From NCBI RefSeq assembly GCF_014117425.1, contig NZ_CP059725.1, positions 3,305,001 to 3,368,120 of the forward strand: a stretch of DNA of 63,120 nucleotides, written 5' to 3'. This document shows, piece after piece, positions 1 through 10,014 of the stretch. The stretch comes from Bartonella sp. HY038. Its GTDB lineage: Bacteria > Pseudomonadota > Alphaproteobacteria > Rhizobiales > Rhizobiaceae. The position numbers and the translations under genes are program-made. Under the pieces are notes generated by a model. That model was given only the letters and a program-made list of their open reading frames with translations. It made no database searches and was not told the DNA's origin. Numbering within the stretch: position 1 is the first letter of the stretch; every line of letters starts with the position of its first letter.

Positions 1-824
<824 letters not shown>

Positions 825-893
825 CCATTACCTATATCCAGTTAATAAAAAAGCAGAAAATAATCCAGCTTCAATTCGTTCATGCCTTTCGCC

Positions 894-1011
894 GACCTGG
901 TGGTTATGGCGGAGCGGCTGCACCCGATCCCATTCCGAACTCGGCCGTGAAACGCTCCAGCGCCAATGGTACTTTGTCTTAAGACACGGGAGAGTAGGTC
1001 GCTGCCAGGTC
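894..1011 (+). rRNA. rrf: 5S ribosomal RNA
   Basis: A 118-nt 5S rRNA gene about 70 nt after the 23S end. The terminal helix GACCTGG/CCAGGTC closes the molecule, and the conserved core CCCGATCCCATTCCGAACTCGG is present across roughly 930-950. It belongs to the same rRNA transcript as the 23S gene. Confidence 0.95.
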
Positions 1012-1159
1012 TGCAAAATGCATGTATGAATATTTTCTCTTCACCATCAAAACACCCTATTAATCTATCTGATCATGCTTATATAACAACCCAAATACAT
1101 CAATCAGATAATGACTTTGCTCGATTATCAATAATACTTCTAGCAAAGACTATAGGTGA

Positions 1160-1236
<77 letters not shown>

Positions 1237-1880
1237 AATCCCCCCTCAGCAAAATAATAGACACATTGTTAATGCGAGTTATTTTATAATAACGTCAAAA
1301 TGGCTATATGTTAACATTGATTGGCGCTGAGGTGCTGCTAATATGCTGACACGTACTCCTTCGCAACCAAAGAAAATCATAACCAAGATGTGTAAGTAAT
1401 ATCTCAGCAATAAAACAAGTCAACTAACACCAAGTTATACAATAACCGACAAAGGGGGCTCTTGGCGTTCTTACGATTATGAAAAAGCGGTACATGCACG
1501 AAAATGAGTACTGCATGGTTATGACGTAGCTAAATGAACGATGTAGATAGAGCTAAGTTCCAAATTCATTGATGGTAGAGATAAGCTCTTCCTAAAGTCA
1601 AAAGCTTTATAAAATAGGTGTAACAGCCTCAAGACATTAATCCTGCGTGTGGTCTCGGTTATTTGGCGTGATAACCTAACCCTAAATTTATTCTATTCTT
1701 AATCACCGTAGAATTAAAAGACATTTAAACTAGTTTTTGGTGATCTTAATACGGTGTTGGTGGTCGTTTTTTACGAGATATTTTTAGGTGATATAACGGC
1801 GTAAACATTGCGAAATAACCTTAATACAAATTTTTATATCTAATTTTGTTTTTGCACGATGGTGTAAATTTTTGCTTGTT
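1237..1880. other. Gene-free stretch after the rRNA operon
   Basis: About 640 bp of AT-rich DNA between tRNA-fMet and the DUF3800 gene. No recognised gene, RNA or strong terminator was found. Only short open frames are present, for example a 34-residue frame near 1400-1507, and none is supported. Confidence 0.5.
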
Positions 1881-2702
1881 TCATTCAACTTCCTTTGTAG
1901 TTTTAAAAGGCAAAGCCAACAAACCGTTTAAAATTGTTTCTACATCTGCATCAAGTTTAAGGTCACGCGTAGTGTGCACGCAATATAACCCCGCACCAAC
2001 TACAATTTGATTTTTAGGATTGCCAAAAAAACGCGGAGCGAGCTCACATAAATAACGTGGTTCAAGTATATTCTGTTGCTTAGTTTGTCTATCGACGCAT
2101 TTATATAGCGCATGAGCAACAAGGTCAGCTAACTCTAATAGAGGTTCCTCGCTCTTCTTCTTTACTGTTATTTTTTTAATGTCAATATATTGTAATTTTT
2201 GCGTATTTTCATGTCTCGGATTTGATTGGCATGATCGTAGCAAATTACGCATTTTATTGTAGTCCACGTTGGCATCTTCAAAAACAATATCAAGATTTTC
2301 CGGCGGAATTTGTCGTGACTCCATAAACCAACCTACGCGCTCCAACACATATTGGACACATTTATTATAGTACATTTTACTATTATCATCAATGCGACTT
2401 TTATAAACACCCAAAGTTTCTTTGCGTGATATAACCCCGAATAGGCGCATATTCTGTTTAATAATTTGCCTAGCGAAGTGAATTATTTGGTAATGTTTTA
2501 GATCTGAACAGTGAAGAGTTTTTTTTCGTAATTGGGTTCGAACCTCTACTAAAGTATTTTCAATGGCTTCTCGATCACGATTAGCGATAAGGCAAGCGCC
2601 TAATGTCATATAAGGGGATGCACCGCTGGAAGATTCAGAGCGAATTTTTTGAATGCCGGCCTCGCCACTTTCATCAATAAAAATTGTATATCTTTCTTCC
2701 AT
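1881..2702 (-). CDS. DUF3800 domain-containing protein
   Basis: A 273-residue protein whose N-terminus carries the FIDESGEAG motif (about residues 8-16) typical of DUF3800. That family has a predicted RNase H-like fold and is often found in defence or mobile regions. Further family-like segments are VFEDANVDYNK in the middle and ELADLVAHALYK towards the end, where acidic residues of the putative metal site are expected. Its function is unknown; nuclease activity is only predicted for the family. It stands alone, close to an IS remnant and a broken AbiJ-like gene, which suggests an accessory region next to the rRNA operon. Confidence 0.8.
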   Translation of the reverse strand: MEERYTIFIDESGEAGIQKIRSESSSGASPYMTLGACLIANRDREAIENTLVEVRTQLRKKTLHCSDLKHYQIIHFARQIIKQNMRLFGVISRKETLGVYKSRIDDNSKMYYNKCVQYVLERVGWFMESRQIPPENLDIVFEDANVDYNKMRNLLRSCQSNPRHENTQKLQYIDIKKITVKKKSEEPLLELADLVAHALYKCVDRQTKQQNILEPRYLCELAPRFFGNPKNQIVVGAGLYCVHTTRDLKLDADVETILNGLLALPFKTTKEVE

Positions 2703-3123
2703 AATGAAGACCTTATAAAATTTTGAAATCGATACAAATTATACTACAAATTTGAATTTGTGCGAATATTTAATCTAGATGATTTACTTATATTTAACAT
2801 GTATTCATTGTGATACGGCTGTGTGTTTCTTTCATGAATTATGGTGTTCCTGATATCTAGATAATCATGCTTGCGTGGCGATCAACTTTGTTAGATCGAG
2901 CCGAAAGCCGTTTACTCGTCTGCTATTCAGCGTCTGTGCATTAACTGAATATCTTATCTTTTTTATTATTAATATCAGATAATATTCAATTTTATTCGCG
3001 TCTAGGTTCTTATAAATTTAAAAATGGTATAGTATGTTATAAAACTGGACCCTATAAACGGAACTTGGGGAATGAGAGTAAATAACCTTAAAAATTCACG
3101 ATTAGTAATTGTCGTATAATAAA
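2703..3123. other. AT-rich intergenic stretch
   Basis: About 420 bp between the divergent DUF3800 gene and the hypothetical gene at 3124. Promoters for both must lie here. I see no clear operator, RNA or repeat. Confidence 0.4.
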
Positions 3124-3618
3124 ATGATAACTGTAGAAAAATGGTTTAAAAACAAACAATTTAATTGTGAGTTGGAGATATTTGGTAAATTATTAGATTT
3201 TGATTACAAATTAAAGCTATTTGACGTAGATTATTATTATAATAATAATGATGATATTATAAAAAAGAGTGATTACTTTATTACTGTCGATTCCCAAAAG
3301 TTAAGAAATTTTTTATATTCCAATATGATGTTACGGGCTGGCGGTTTAACCCAAGTTCCAATTAAAGCAAGTTTAACTGGCATTATTAATTGCGATAATA
3401 TTTTGACTGATTTAAAATTTATTTGTTTTCCAGAAACACAAGATTTTGGTAAAACATCGCCTCTTAACCAACCACCATTGGTTATAAATATGGATGATAT
3501 AGAAAAATACGTTGGCAATAGTATTGTGGCGGATACTCACTATGACCCCCGAAAAGACTATTTTAGACTTTTTGCAGACGACTATGATGATGAAAAAGAT
3601 AACTCTCTTTCTCACTAA
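3124..3618 (+). CDS. Hypothetical protein, 164 aa
   Basis: An orphan open frame starting at ATG 3124; a TTG five codons upstream is possible, and neither has a clear ribosome binding site. The protein begins MITVEKWFKNK, is rich in Asn, Asp and Tyr, has no signal peptide or membrane segment, and ends in an acidic tail (DDYDDEKDN). I do not recognise a family. The composition is more AT-rich than the housekeeping genes, and it sits between a DUF3800 gene and an IS remnant, which fits horizontally acquired DNA. An immunity protein or other accessory factor is possible, but nothing in the sequence shows it. Confidence 0.55.
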   Translation: MITVEKWFKNKQFNCELEIFGKLLDFDYKLKLFDVDYYYNNNDDIIKKSDYFITVDSQKLRNFLYSNMMLRAGGLTQVPIKASLTGIINCDNILTDLKFICFPETQDFGKTSPLNQPPLVINMDDIEKYVGNSIVADTHYDPRKDYFRLFADDYDDEKDNSLSH

Positions 3619-3706
3619 TTCATTGTCATAAACCGCAAATTTTATTCATGAAAGCTAGGGTATGTTGAGATCCATTTTAAGTTTATGATTGCGGCCCCTA
3701 GATTTA

Positions 3707-3931
3707 TTATGGATGAGAAATTTTGATTGGTTTTCCAGATCCCATTGCACAGACTTTAAATTTTTTCAGTTTGCAAAAGAAGTTTTCAATAAGATGGCGC
3801 CAATTGTATATTTAAAAATCAATAGAAAGCTGCGCTTTTTGTGAAACTAAGATAGCTTCAATAAATAACTGGTTGTCGTTGCCATGCAATTGAACGCGTG
3901 ATGTTTGCCTGAGCAATGTGGTACGTTGAGT
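3707..3931 (-). pseudogene. IS5-family transposase remnant (C-terminal part)
   Basis: On the minus strand one frame reads GNDNQLFIEAIL, then after one in-frame stop RHLIENFFCKLKKFK. The second segment matches the conserved C-terminal part of IS5-family (IS427-like) transposases, where R-H-x-I/V-E-N-F-F is the region around the last catalytic glutamate. The normal following segment (RIAMRxxKTD) is lost and a stop follows at 3707. No intact transposase, inverted repeats or target duplication could be identified around it, so it is a decayed fragment. It marks past insertion of a mobile element. Confidence 0.55.
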
Positions 3932-4399
3932 AATCACTGATGGTCGGTTAAAACTAGCCTAACCTTGATCTTCATCCTAAAAAGATCATGGAAATATAAT
4001 TTGAATTATTCTGGAATCTGGTATTTCAAAACACCTTAGATTGCAAATGAGGTGCTTTTGGGAAAATAATCTTGGATATCATGGCGAACGGAATAGACAA
4101 GGCACAAAACTAATCGTCCTTTGCATTTTTATAACCACATTGCTCCATTATTGCCGATTTTGGATTAGATCGAAACCTAAGATAACTAATTATTATTATT
4201 GGTTTTAAACTACATGGAACATTGACGTTATTAGGTTGGTAAATTTGTTATGCTTAAGGCTTTTAATTGTAATAGACTTGGTAAACCTTTGCTTTTCGAT
4301 TGGTTTTGTTTATCAATAAATCCTTAGACTTTTATATAATCGCAAATAAAATTGCCTTGACCTTGATATATGAATTATTCATTTATGTTGGGCGATATG
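3932..4399. other. Gene-free, eroded DNA
   Basis: About 470 bp between the transposase remnant and the broken AbiJ-like gene. It may contain further degenerate IS sequence, but I cannot place any of it with confidence. Confidence 0.4.
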
Positions 4400-5231
4400 T
4401 CAGCGCTCTCGAGCAACGCTGGCAAGTGCTGCTTTTAATGCTTGAAAGCATAGTTTAGCCGTATGTTCATCAGGAATAAAACCTGACTTCATTTGCTCAT
4501 AAGGATGGATATAATTGCGAAAATCGCGGAGACCGTGGCTAAATTTTTTAACATCGGGCTTTAATAGACCTAATTGAGAAGAAACATCAATGAGTTGCGC
4601 CAAACTCCATTCATTAAAACGTTTCACATCGCCTTGGGCATTGTTAGGACTAGATGAAGTTTGATTAAAGCTGACAGGCTCTCTTTGCGCTGCTCCTAAT
4701 AATACCGCTTCCAATACACTACCACAAAGAAATATGACTGAAAGATATGCGCCGGCTGCTAATGCATTCTTTGCCTCAGTTAGGCGGCTTTCAATTATTG
4801 GAATTGCTTGCGGATTAATAGGTAACTTTTGTATATTGGGGATATTAAATTCATTGAGCAAAAAATCATCTTTTATATCTGTTCTATTGCTAGAAGATGA
4901 TCGCAGATCGCAAATGCGTTCAATTATCTGACGACATCGATTTAGTACTTTTTCATCAATCTCTTGATTTTTAAAGTCGCAATTGGCTTGATAGGCATCT
5001 GTCAGCTCAGAAAGATCCTAGCTACGATTTCATCAAGTTCCTGTTCCCAAAAACTCCGCAATTTCTTTGCTTTAGAGGTACTATAAGTGTGATATTTTTG
5101 ATGATGGATGTCTATATTATAGCGCTTAAAAATTCTTCAAATGTTTTGTCGGTATAATCAAGTACATATCCGCCCTGCATATCTAATAATTTTTCGAAAT
5201 ATCGTTTTTCGTTGTCTGTGAGTATACTCAA
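4400..5231 (-). pseudogene. AbiJ-like abortive-infection protein, frameshifted
   Basis: The only long open part (4400-4861) encodes the C-terminal HEPN/DUF4145-like domain, with LRDFRNYIHPYEQM near its end. Upstream on the same strand the reading continues in other frames. It starts at a TTG at 5231 with SILTDNEKRYFEKLLDMQGG, then DYTDKTFEEFL; a shift at a T5 run near 5126-5135 leads to KRYNIDIHHQKYHTYSTSKA and KKLRSFWEQELDEIVARI. A second shift near 5010-5020 then leads to LSELTDAYQANCDF. The SKAxxLRxFW segment resembles the N-terminal domain of AbiJ-type phage-abortive-infection proteins. Two frameshifts make it a likely pseudogene of about 277 codons, unless one is a sequencing error. Confidence 0.6.
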
Positions 5232-5455
5232 TATATGGCTTTCTTTTCGGTGGTTTTCCTGAGGAGTAGTTTTGATAATCTGAAATCAAATTGTAAAATA
5301 AGTAAATTTTAACCGCAAGACGCTTTGGATAAGTATGGATTATGATCATTTGTTACTTGGAATGTACAAATTGGTCTAGCGTAAATATTTTTAGTTTAAG
5401 GGTTGTCAGTTTTATATAAAGCATCGTTTGAAACAGTTTTTTAAAATTGAAGACA

Positions 5456-7087
5456 CTAAGATTTAACGCGGCCAAGGCGAGATAGGATGATGACTGGTAA
5501 TATTCCAATAACCACAATAAGGAGTGCGGCGATAGACGCTTCTTCGTAGGTGCCGCGCGCGGCTTCACCATAAAGGTGGGTGGCCAAGGTTTCAAAATTT
5601 AAAGGGCGCAATAATAGGGTTGCGGGCAATTCTTTCATACAATCAACAAAAACCAAAAGTCCAGCGGAAGCAAGAGCGGCTTTGGAGAGCGGCATATAAA
5701 TGCGCACAAAGACACCGGTTGCACTTTGGCCAAGCATGCGCGCCGCATGGTCAAGTGAGGGGGAAATACGACTAAACCCAGCCTCGACTCCGCCGGTTGA
5801 TATCGCCATAAACCGAACGCTATAAGCAAAAATAAGTGCGGCGCCCGAGCCAAGTAGTAATAAAGATGTTGTGCCGCCCAATAGGCTATCCATCATATCC
5901 GCCCAGAAATGATCAAATAGGGCAATTGGCGTTAAAAGCCCAATTGCTAATACCGTTCCAGGGATTGCATAGCCAATGGCGGATAATCTTGCGCAAAAGG
6001 CAGTGAGCTGTCCATGATAGGCACGTGAAGCATAGGCAACGAATATGCCACATAAAAGTACCACAATAGTTGCACAAGTAGCAACAAAAACCGTATTGCC
6101 GATCTCGCCCCAAATGCGAGGGGAAATTCCTGCAAATTTTATTCGTTTAAAGGCTTCTTGCCCAAGATAAATGGCAGGGGTAATAAAGCCCAATATAATC
6201 GGTAAAAAACAATAAATAAACAAAAGAGCCGAGCGCCAACCTTTTATGGTTGTTGGTGTCATAATTCGTGGTCGCTGGGCGGCGGTAGCAAAGCGTTGAT
6301 GGCGGCGGGCATATCGCTCCACTAAGACCAACGCCAAGACGATGACCAACATAGCCAATGAGATTTGGGCCGCGCCCGGCATGTCAGAGCGGCCAATCCA
6401 TGCGGTGTAAATCGAAATGGTTATGGTTTGTACGCCTAAAAATTCAGATGCGCCAATATCGTTTAATGTTTCCATCAATGCCAAGGACACACCAACGGCA
6501 ATGGCAGGGCGAGCAAGGGGAAAAGCAACCCGCCAAAATATCGCACTTCGTTTGGTACCCAATGTGCGCGAAACCTCGATAAGATTGGCTGCTTGGGTTA
6601 AAAACATTGCTCTTGTGGTCAAATAGACATAGGGATAAAGCACCAAGCCCAATAGTAAAATGCAGCCAATCATTGAGCGTATATCAGGCAAACGAAAATC
6701 GCGTGGGCTGCTATAACCCAAAATCCCTCGTATAAAACCTTGGACAGACCCAACGGGGTGCAGAATATCCAAATAGGCATAGGCAATAATATAGGTAGGT
6801 ACTGCTAGCGGCAGTAATAAGGCCCATTCCAAATAACGCCGCCCAAAAAAATCATAAGCGGTTACAAACCACGCGGTTGTTGTGCCAATTAAGGTAACAA
6901 GACAGCCAACACCAATCAGAAGAATAAGTGTATTACCAAATGCAACCGGTAAGACATTGGCAAACATATGCGCCCAGAGACCTTCACTGCCTTGAAAAGC
7001 AATGATGATAAGCGAAATAACTGGAATACATACCAAAATAGCAATAAGGAGCGAACTTAACCGCCAAAATAATCCAGAACGAACCAT
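5456..7087 (-). CDS. fbpB: Fe(III) ABC transporter, fused two-domain permease
   Basis: A 543-residue inner-membrane permease of the FbpB/SfuB type made of two fused ABC permease domains, about 12 membrane segments in all. Each half carries an EAA-type coupling loop: EVSRTLGTKRSAIFWRVAFP near residues 171-190, and HAARMLGQSATGVFVRIYMP in the second half. It would pass Fe3+ from the periplasmic binding protein FbpA into the cytoplasm using FbpC as the ATPase. Both partners are encoded upstream on the same strand, but they are separated from it by a terminator and two unknown genes, so the three may not form one transcript. Length is normal for the family. Other ferric-type substrates cannot be excluded. 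Confidence 0.9.
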   Translation of the reverse strand: MVRSGLFWRLSSLLIAILVCIPVISLIIIAFQGSEGLWAHMFANVLPVAFGNTLILLIGVGCLVTLIGTTTAWFVTAYDFFGRRYLEWALLLPLAVPTYIIAYAYLDILHPVGSVQGFIRGILGYSSPRDFRLPDIRSMIGCILLLGLVLYPYVYLTTRAMFLTQAANLIEVSRTLGTKRSAIFWRVAFPLARPAIAVGVSLALMETLNDIGASEFLGVQTITISIYTAWIGRSDMPGAAQISLAMLVIVLALVLVERYARRHQRFATAAQRPRIMTPTTIKGWRSALLFIYCFLPIILGFITPAIYLGQEAFKRIKFAGISPRIWGEIGNTVFVATCATIVVLLCGIFVAYASRAYHGQLTAFCARLSAIGYAIPGTVLAIGLLTPIALFDHFWADMMDSLLGGTTSLLLLGSGAALIFAYSVRFMAISTGGVEAGFSRISPSLDHAARMLGQSATGVFVRIYMPLSKAALASAGLLVFVDCMKELPATLLLRPLNFETLATHLYGEAARGTYEEASIAALLIVVIGILPVIILSRLGRVKS

Positions 7088-7168
7088 TGCTATATATTCC
7101 TTTAAACATTGTTCACATCAGTTATTATCAATGACGGATCAATGCGTTTTTGATATCAACGCCATTGA

Positions 7169-7879
7169 TCATTCTTGCTCAAGATCATCATAAACTAGAC
7201 AATCATGCGACATTATTTTTGCTATCTTTGCGGAAATAGCCGTCATGTCAAAATCATCGCCATCAGTTTGCTTGTTTAAATGAAGAGCCATGACATTGCC
7301 CAAACCGCCGCCACTATTTGGATAAAAATGCCAGTTAATTTTTTGATAGAGCCGCGGTAATAAAACTGCAAACGGGTTATGCGCTATTTTCTCAATGTCA
7401 TTGATAGTTGCCATTTCACCTGCTTTTATTGGCAACTTATCGCCGATTTGTTTAACCCATAGATTTAATGGCTGAGCCGTTTTTTTGTCAAAAAGTTCCG
7501 TAATCGAGGTTGGCTTTTTAAAAATCATTACTTCAATTGCGGTACAATCAAGCAGCACCTTAAACAAATTGCTGTTTAATAAAAAAAATTCTCTAAACTG
7601 ACGCAAGGTCATATAGTCTTGATGGGTATTATCACCGGCAGTGATATGTTTTTGGCAATGAAGGCTGAATAATTGCTTAATATCTGATGTGATAGACAAA
7701 TTACTGTCATCATCAATTTTTAATTGGCAAATATCACTATTTTTAAAACATAAGAATAAAATTTTTAAAAAAGCTTGATATAAATCCCCCGCAAAGCAAA
7801 AATTAGCGCCATCAATTCTTATCTCATTGCCTTTGCTGATTGGCTTACTAGACCCCTGTTTTGTTTTATCTTTTGCCAT
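7169..7879 (-). CDS. Hypothetical protein, paralogue of the gene just upstream
   Basis: A 236-residue cytoplasmic protein starting at ATG 7879 (MAKDKTKQ), 9 nt after an AGAG ribosome binding site; a longer frame back to 7954 would overlap the upstream gene too far. It is clearly related to the next gene upstream. Both share LFLCFxxSDIC (about residues 44-54), a YMTxxxFxxFFLxxSNLFxxLL block (about 91-112), and a lysine-rich start. The two genes overlap by 14 nt, so they are translated together. No known family is recognised. They lie between fbpA and fbpB, 81 bp before fbpB, and could share its transcript. There is no signal peptide or membrane segment. Confidence 0.7.
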   Translation of the reverse strand: MAKDKTKQGSSKPISKGNEIRIDGANFCFAGDLYQAFLKILFLCFKNSDICQLKIDDDSNLSITSDIKQLFSLHCQKHITAGDNTHQDYMTLRQFREFFLLNSNLFKVLLDCTAIEVMIFKKPTSITELFDKKTAQPLNLWVKQIGDKLPIKAGEMATINDIEKIAHNPFAVLLPRLYQKINWHFYPNSGGGLGNVMALHLNKQTDGDDFDMTAISAKIAKIMSHDCLVYDDLEQE

Positions 7880-8612
7880 AGACATGCACTCTACTTTGAT
7901 TGCCATTATTATCGGTAACAATAATATCGGAGATGTCTTTAGATAAAATATCATCTACTTTTTTGATGATTTTTTTAATCTGATAATCATTCGATTTACC
8001 AATTCTGATCCGATAGATTGATATAAGACTTGGCTTTTTTTCAGAACTGGAGAGATAAAATTTCGCATGCCATTTCCAATTATACCGAAACAGACTGTTA
8101 TTACGATAATTCTCAACGAAATAATGCTCACAAGAAGAATTTTTTAAAACACCATGTTGTAACTCAAATGCAAGAACATTAAAATAATTAAGAGTTAAGC
8201 TAACATGCTCAGATTTAGATCTATCACGATGATATTTTTCTATATCAGCCGGATTTTTGTATATCTTAATTTCCATTTCAAAATTTTCGATAAGAAGCCG
8301 GAATAGATTGCTTTCCTTTAAAAAAAATTTCTTGAAGTTTTTTACTGTCATATATTCGTGGTAATCATATTCAATATCATCGCCATGATAAATTCTTTGG
8401 CATTTGGCGCTAAATAAATCTTCGACTTTAACAGCTAATTTATCTGTCATGGTCGATTGGATAATGATGTAGCAAATATCACTATCCTCAAAACACAAGA
8501 ATAGCGTTTTAAAGCAAATATCATACAAATTACTATTGGAAATGAACTCGCAACCTTTATAAACTTCTTCTAACTTCGTATTTTTCTTCTTCTTTTTTTT
8601 CTTATCTGCCAT
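7866..8612 (-). CDS. Hypothetical protein with Lys-rich start, first of a paralogous pair
   Basis: A 248-residue protein starting at ATG 8612 with a run of seven lysines (MADKKKKKKKN); an in-frame TTG at 8633 is less likely. It shares LFLCFEDSDIC and YMTVKNFKKFFLKESNLFRL with its downstream partner, which marks the two as products of a duplication. The end of this gene overlaps the start of the partner. It has no recognisable domain, signal peptide or membrane helix. The gene is AT-rich compared with fbpA. Upstream, a hairpin with a T-run (8711-8746) would end the fbpA transcript, so this pair probably has its own promoter in the 100 bp before it. Confidence 0.7.
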   Translation of the reverse strand: MADKKKKKKKNTKLEEVYKGCEFISNSNLYDICFKTLFLCFEDSDICYIIIQSTMTDKLAVKVEDLFSAKCQRIYHGDDIEYDYHEYMTVKNFKKFFLKESNLFRLLIENFEMEIKIYKNPADIEKYHRDRSKSEHVSLTLNYFNVLAFELQHGVLKNSSCEHYFVENYRNNSLFRYNWKWHAKFYLSSSEKKPSLISIYRIRIGKSNDYQIKKIIKKVDDILSKDISDIIVTDNNGNQSRVHVYGKR

Positions 8613-8710
8613 AATAAGCTGATCTTTCACCAAATATATTTTTATATTAATTAATGTAATTCAATGTGTTAAATATGTTAAGTTTATTCATTGATGAAAA
8701 TTGGATATTT

Positions 8711-8746
8711 CAAAAAAAGGCAAGGCGGCAGTAAATCTGCCACCTT
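8711..8746 (-). terminator. Terminator after fbpA
   Basis: On the minus strand AAGGTGGCAG and CTGCCGCCTT pair around a five-base loop, followed within three bases by seven T residues. This is a rho-independent terminator for fbpA and separates it from the hypothetical pair downstream. Confidence 0.75.
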
Positions 8747-8782
8747 ACAGGATGATAAGCATTTTGCTTAAATTGATGAGGC

Positions 8783-9808
8783 TTAATTATCAAAGCCTAC
8801 TTTTTCAGCAAGTTCACTGGCCTTTTTGCGGAAGCTAACGCCTTCCAAAAGGCTAATCGTATCGGGCTTTAAAACACCATATTCGGCGATAAGCGGATCA
8901 ACCTTGGCATTGGCATTAACTGGATATTCAAAATTTGCCTTGGCATAGATAGTCTGCGCTTCATCTGACACCAAATATTCAAGGAATTTTACAGCTTCGT
9001 CCTTGTTTGGCGCATGGCGGGCAACGGCAGCGCCAGAAATATTCACTTGCGTACCGCCATTTTCAAAGGTTGGTAGCACCATTTTAACTGCACTTACCCA
9101 TTCTTGTTGCTCTGGACCACCGCGGCCACTGCGCATCAAACCAATATAATAGGAATTGGCAATGCCAATTTCACAAAGGCCGCCCTTGATATCACGGGCA
9201 ACATCACGATCACCGCCGCCAGCTTTACGGGCTAGATTAGCTTTAACGCCTGTCAACCACTTTTCGGCCGCTTCTTCCCCATGATGGGCGATATAAGAAC
9301 CGGTTAATGCGATATTATAAGGATGCTGAGCTGAACGAATACAAACTTTTTCTTTCCACTTAGGATCAGCCAATTGTTCATAAGTAAATGAAGTTATATC
9401 AAGGTCTTTATTGACATATAATGCCCGTGCACGCATGGAAAGCGCATACCAATGACCGTTTTTATCCCGCAAGGTATCAGGAATGGTTTTATCAAGGACA
9501 TCTGATTTTATGCTTTGGGTCAAACCTTTTTCAACAAGATCAACCAAAACGCCAGCATCAACCGTCATCAAAACATCTGCCGGTGAACGCTCTCCCTCGG
9601 CGGTGACGCGCTCGCTTAAACCATCTTTAAGAAAAATGGTATTTATTTTGGTGCCACTTGTTGCCGTATAGGCATCAAGCAAAGGTTGGATTAGCCCCGG
9701 TTCACGGGTTGTGTAAATATTAAGCTCTGCGGCTTGCACCATGGGAGCGCCTAAAACAACGGCTAAAGCCGCGCCAAAAATAAACTTCTTAAAGCTTGTT
9801 TTTTCCAT
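8783..9808 (-). CDS. fbpA: Fe(III) ABC transporter, periplasmic binding protein
   Basis: A 341-residue class of ferric-ion-binding protein (FbpA/FutA type). The start chosen is ATG 9808 (MEKTSFKKF), because a classic signal peptide follows at once and is cut after VQA (residue 26); the longer frame to 9877 would bury it. The mature protein starts AELNIYTTREPG. The adjacent tyrosines in GIANSYYIGLM are the conserved iron-ligand pair of the family. It captures Fe3+ in the periplasm and delivers it to FbpB. It follows fbpC on the same strand after about 200 bp and ends at a terminator, so it can be made separately and in excess. Confidence 0.92.
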   Translation of the reverse strand: MEKTSFKKFIFGAALAVVLGAPMVQAAELNIYTTREPGLIQPLLDAYTATSGTKINTIFLKDGLSERVTAEGERSPADVLMTVDAGVLVDLVEKGLTQSIKSDVLDKTIPDTLRDKNGHWYALSMRARALYVNKDLDITSFTYEQLADPKWKEKVCIRSAQHPYNIALTGSYIAHHGEEAAEKWLTGVKANLARKAGGGDRDVARDIKGGLCEIGIANSYYIGLMRSGRGGPEQQEWVSAVKMVLPTFENGGTQVNISGAAVARHAPNKDEAVKFLEYLVSDEAQTIYAKANFEYPVNANAKVDPLIAEYGVLKPDTISLLEGVSFRKKASELAEKVGFDN

Positions 9809-10014
9809 TGTAATCGTTTTCCTGACAATAAATACAAAAACCATTAAGGGTTGATGAGTGATAGAAAAAAGTTTCAAGTTTAGGTGATATACATGAATAA
9901 ATTAGTCAAGTTTATGAGCTTGATGCAACCCTTTATTTGTATCAAGCTTGATTTACACAGGTGAAAATTAACATCATCACAATAAAGACTGCAATAACTT
10001 GCAATTTTATTATT

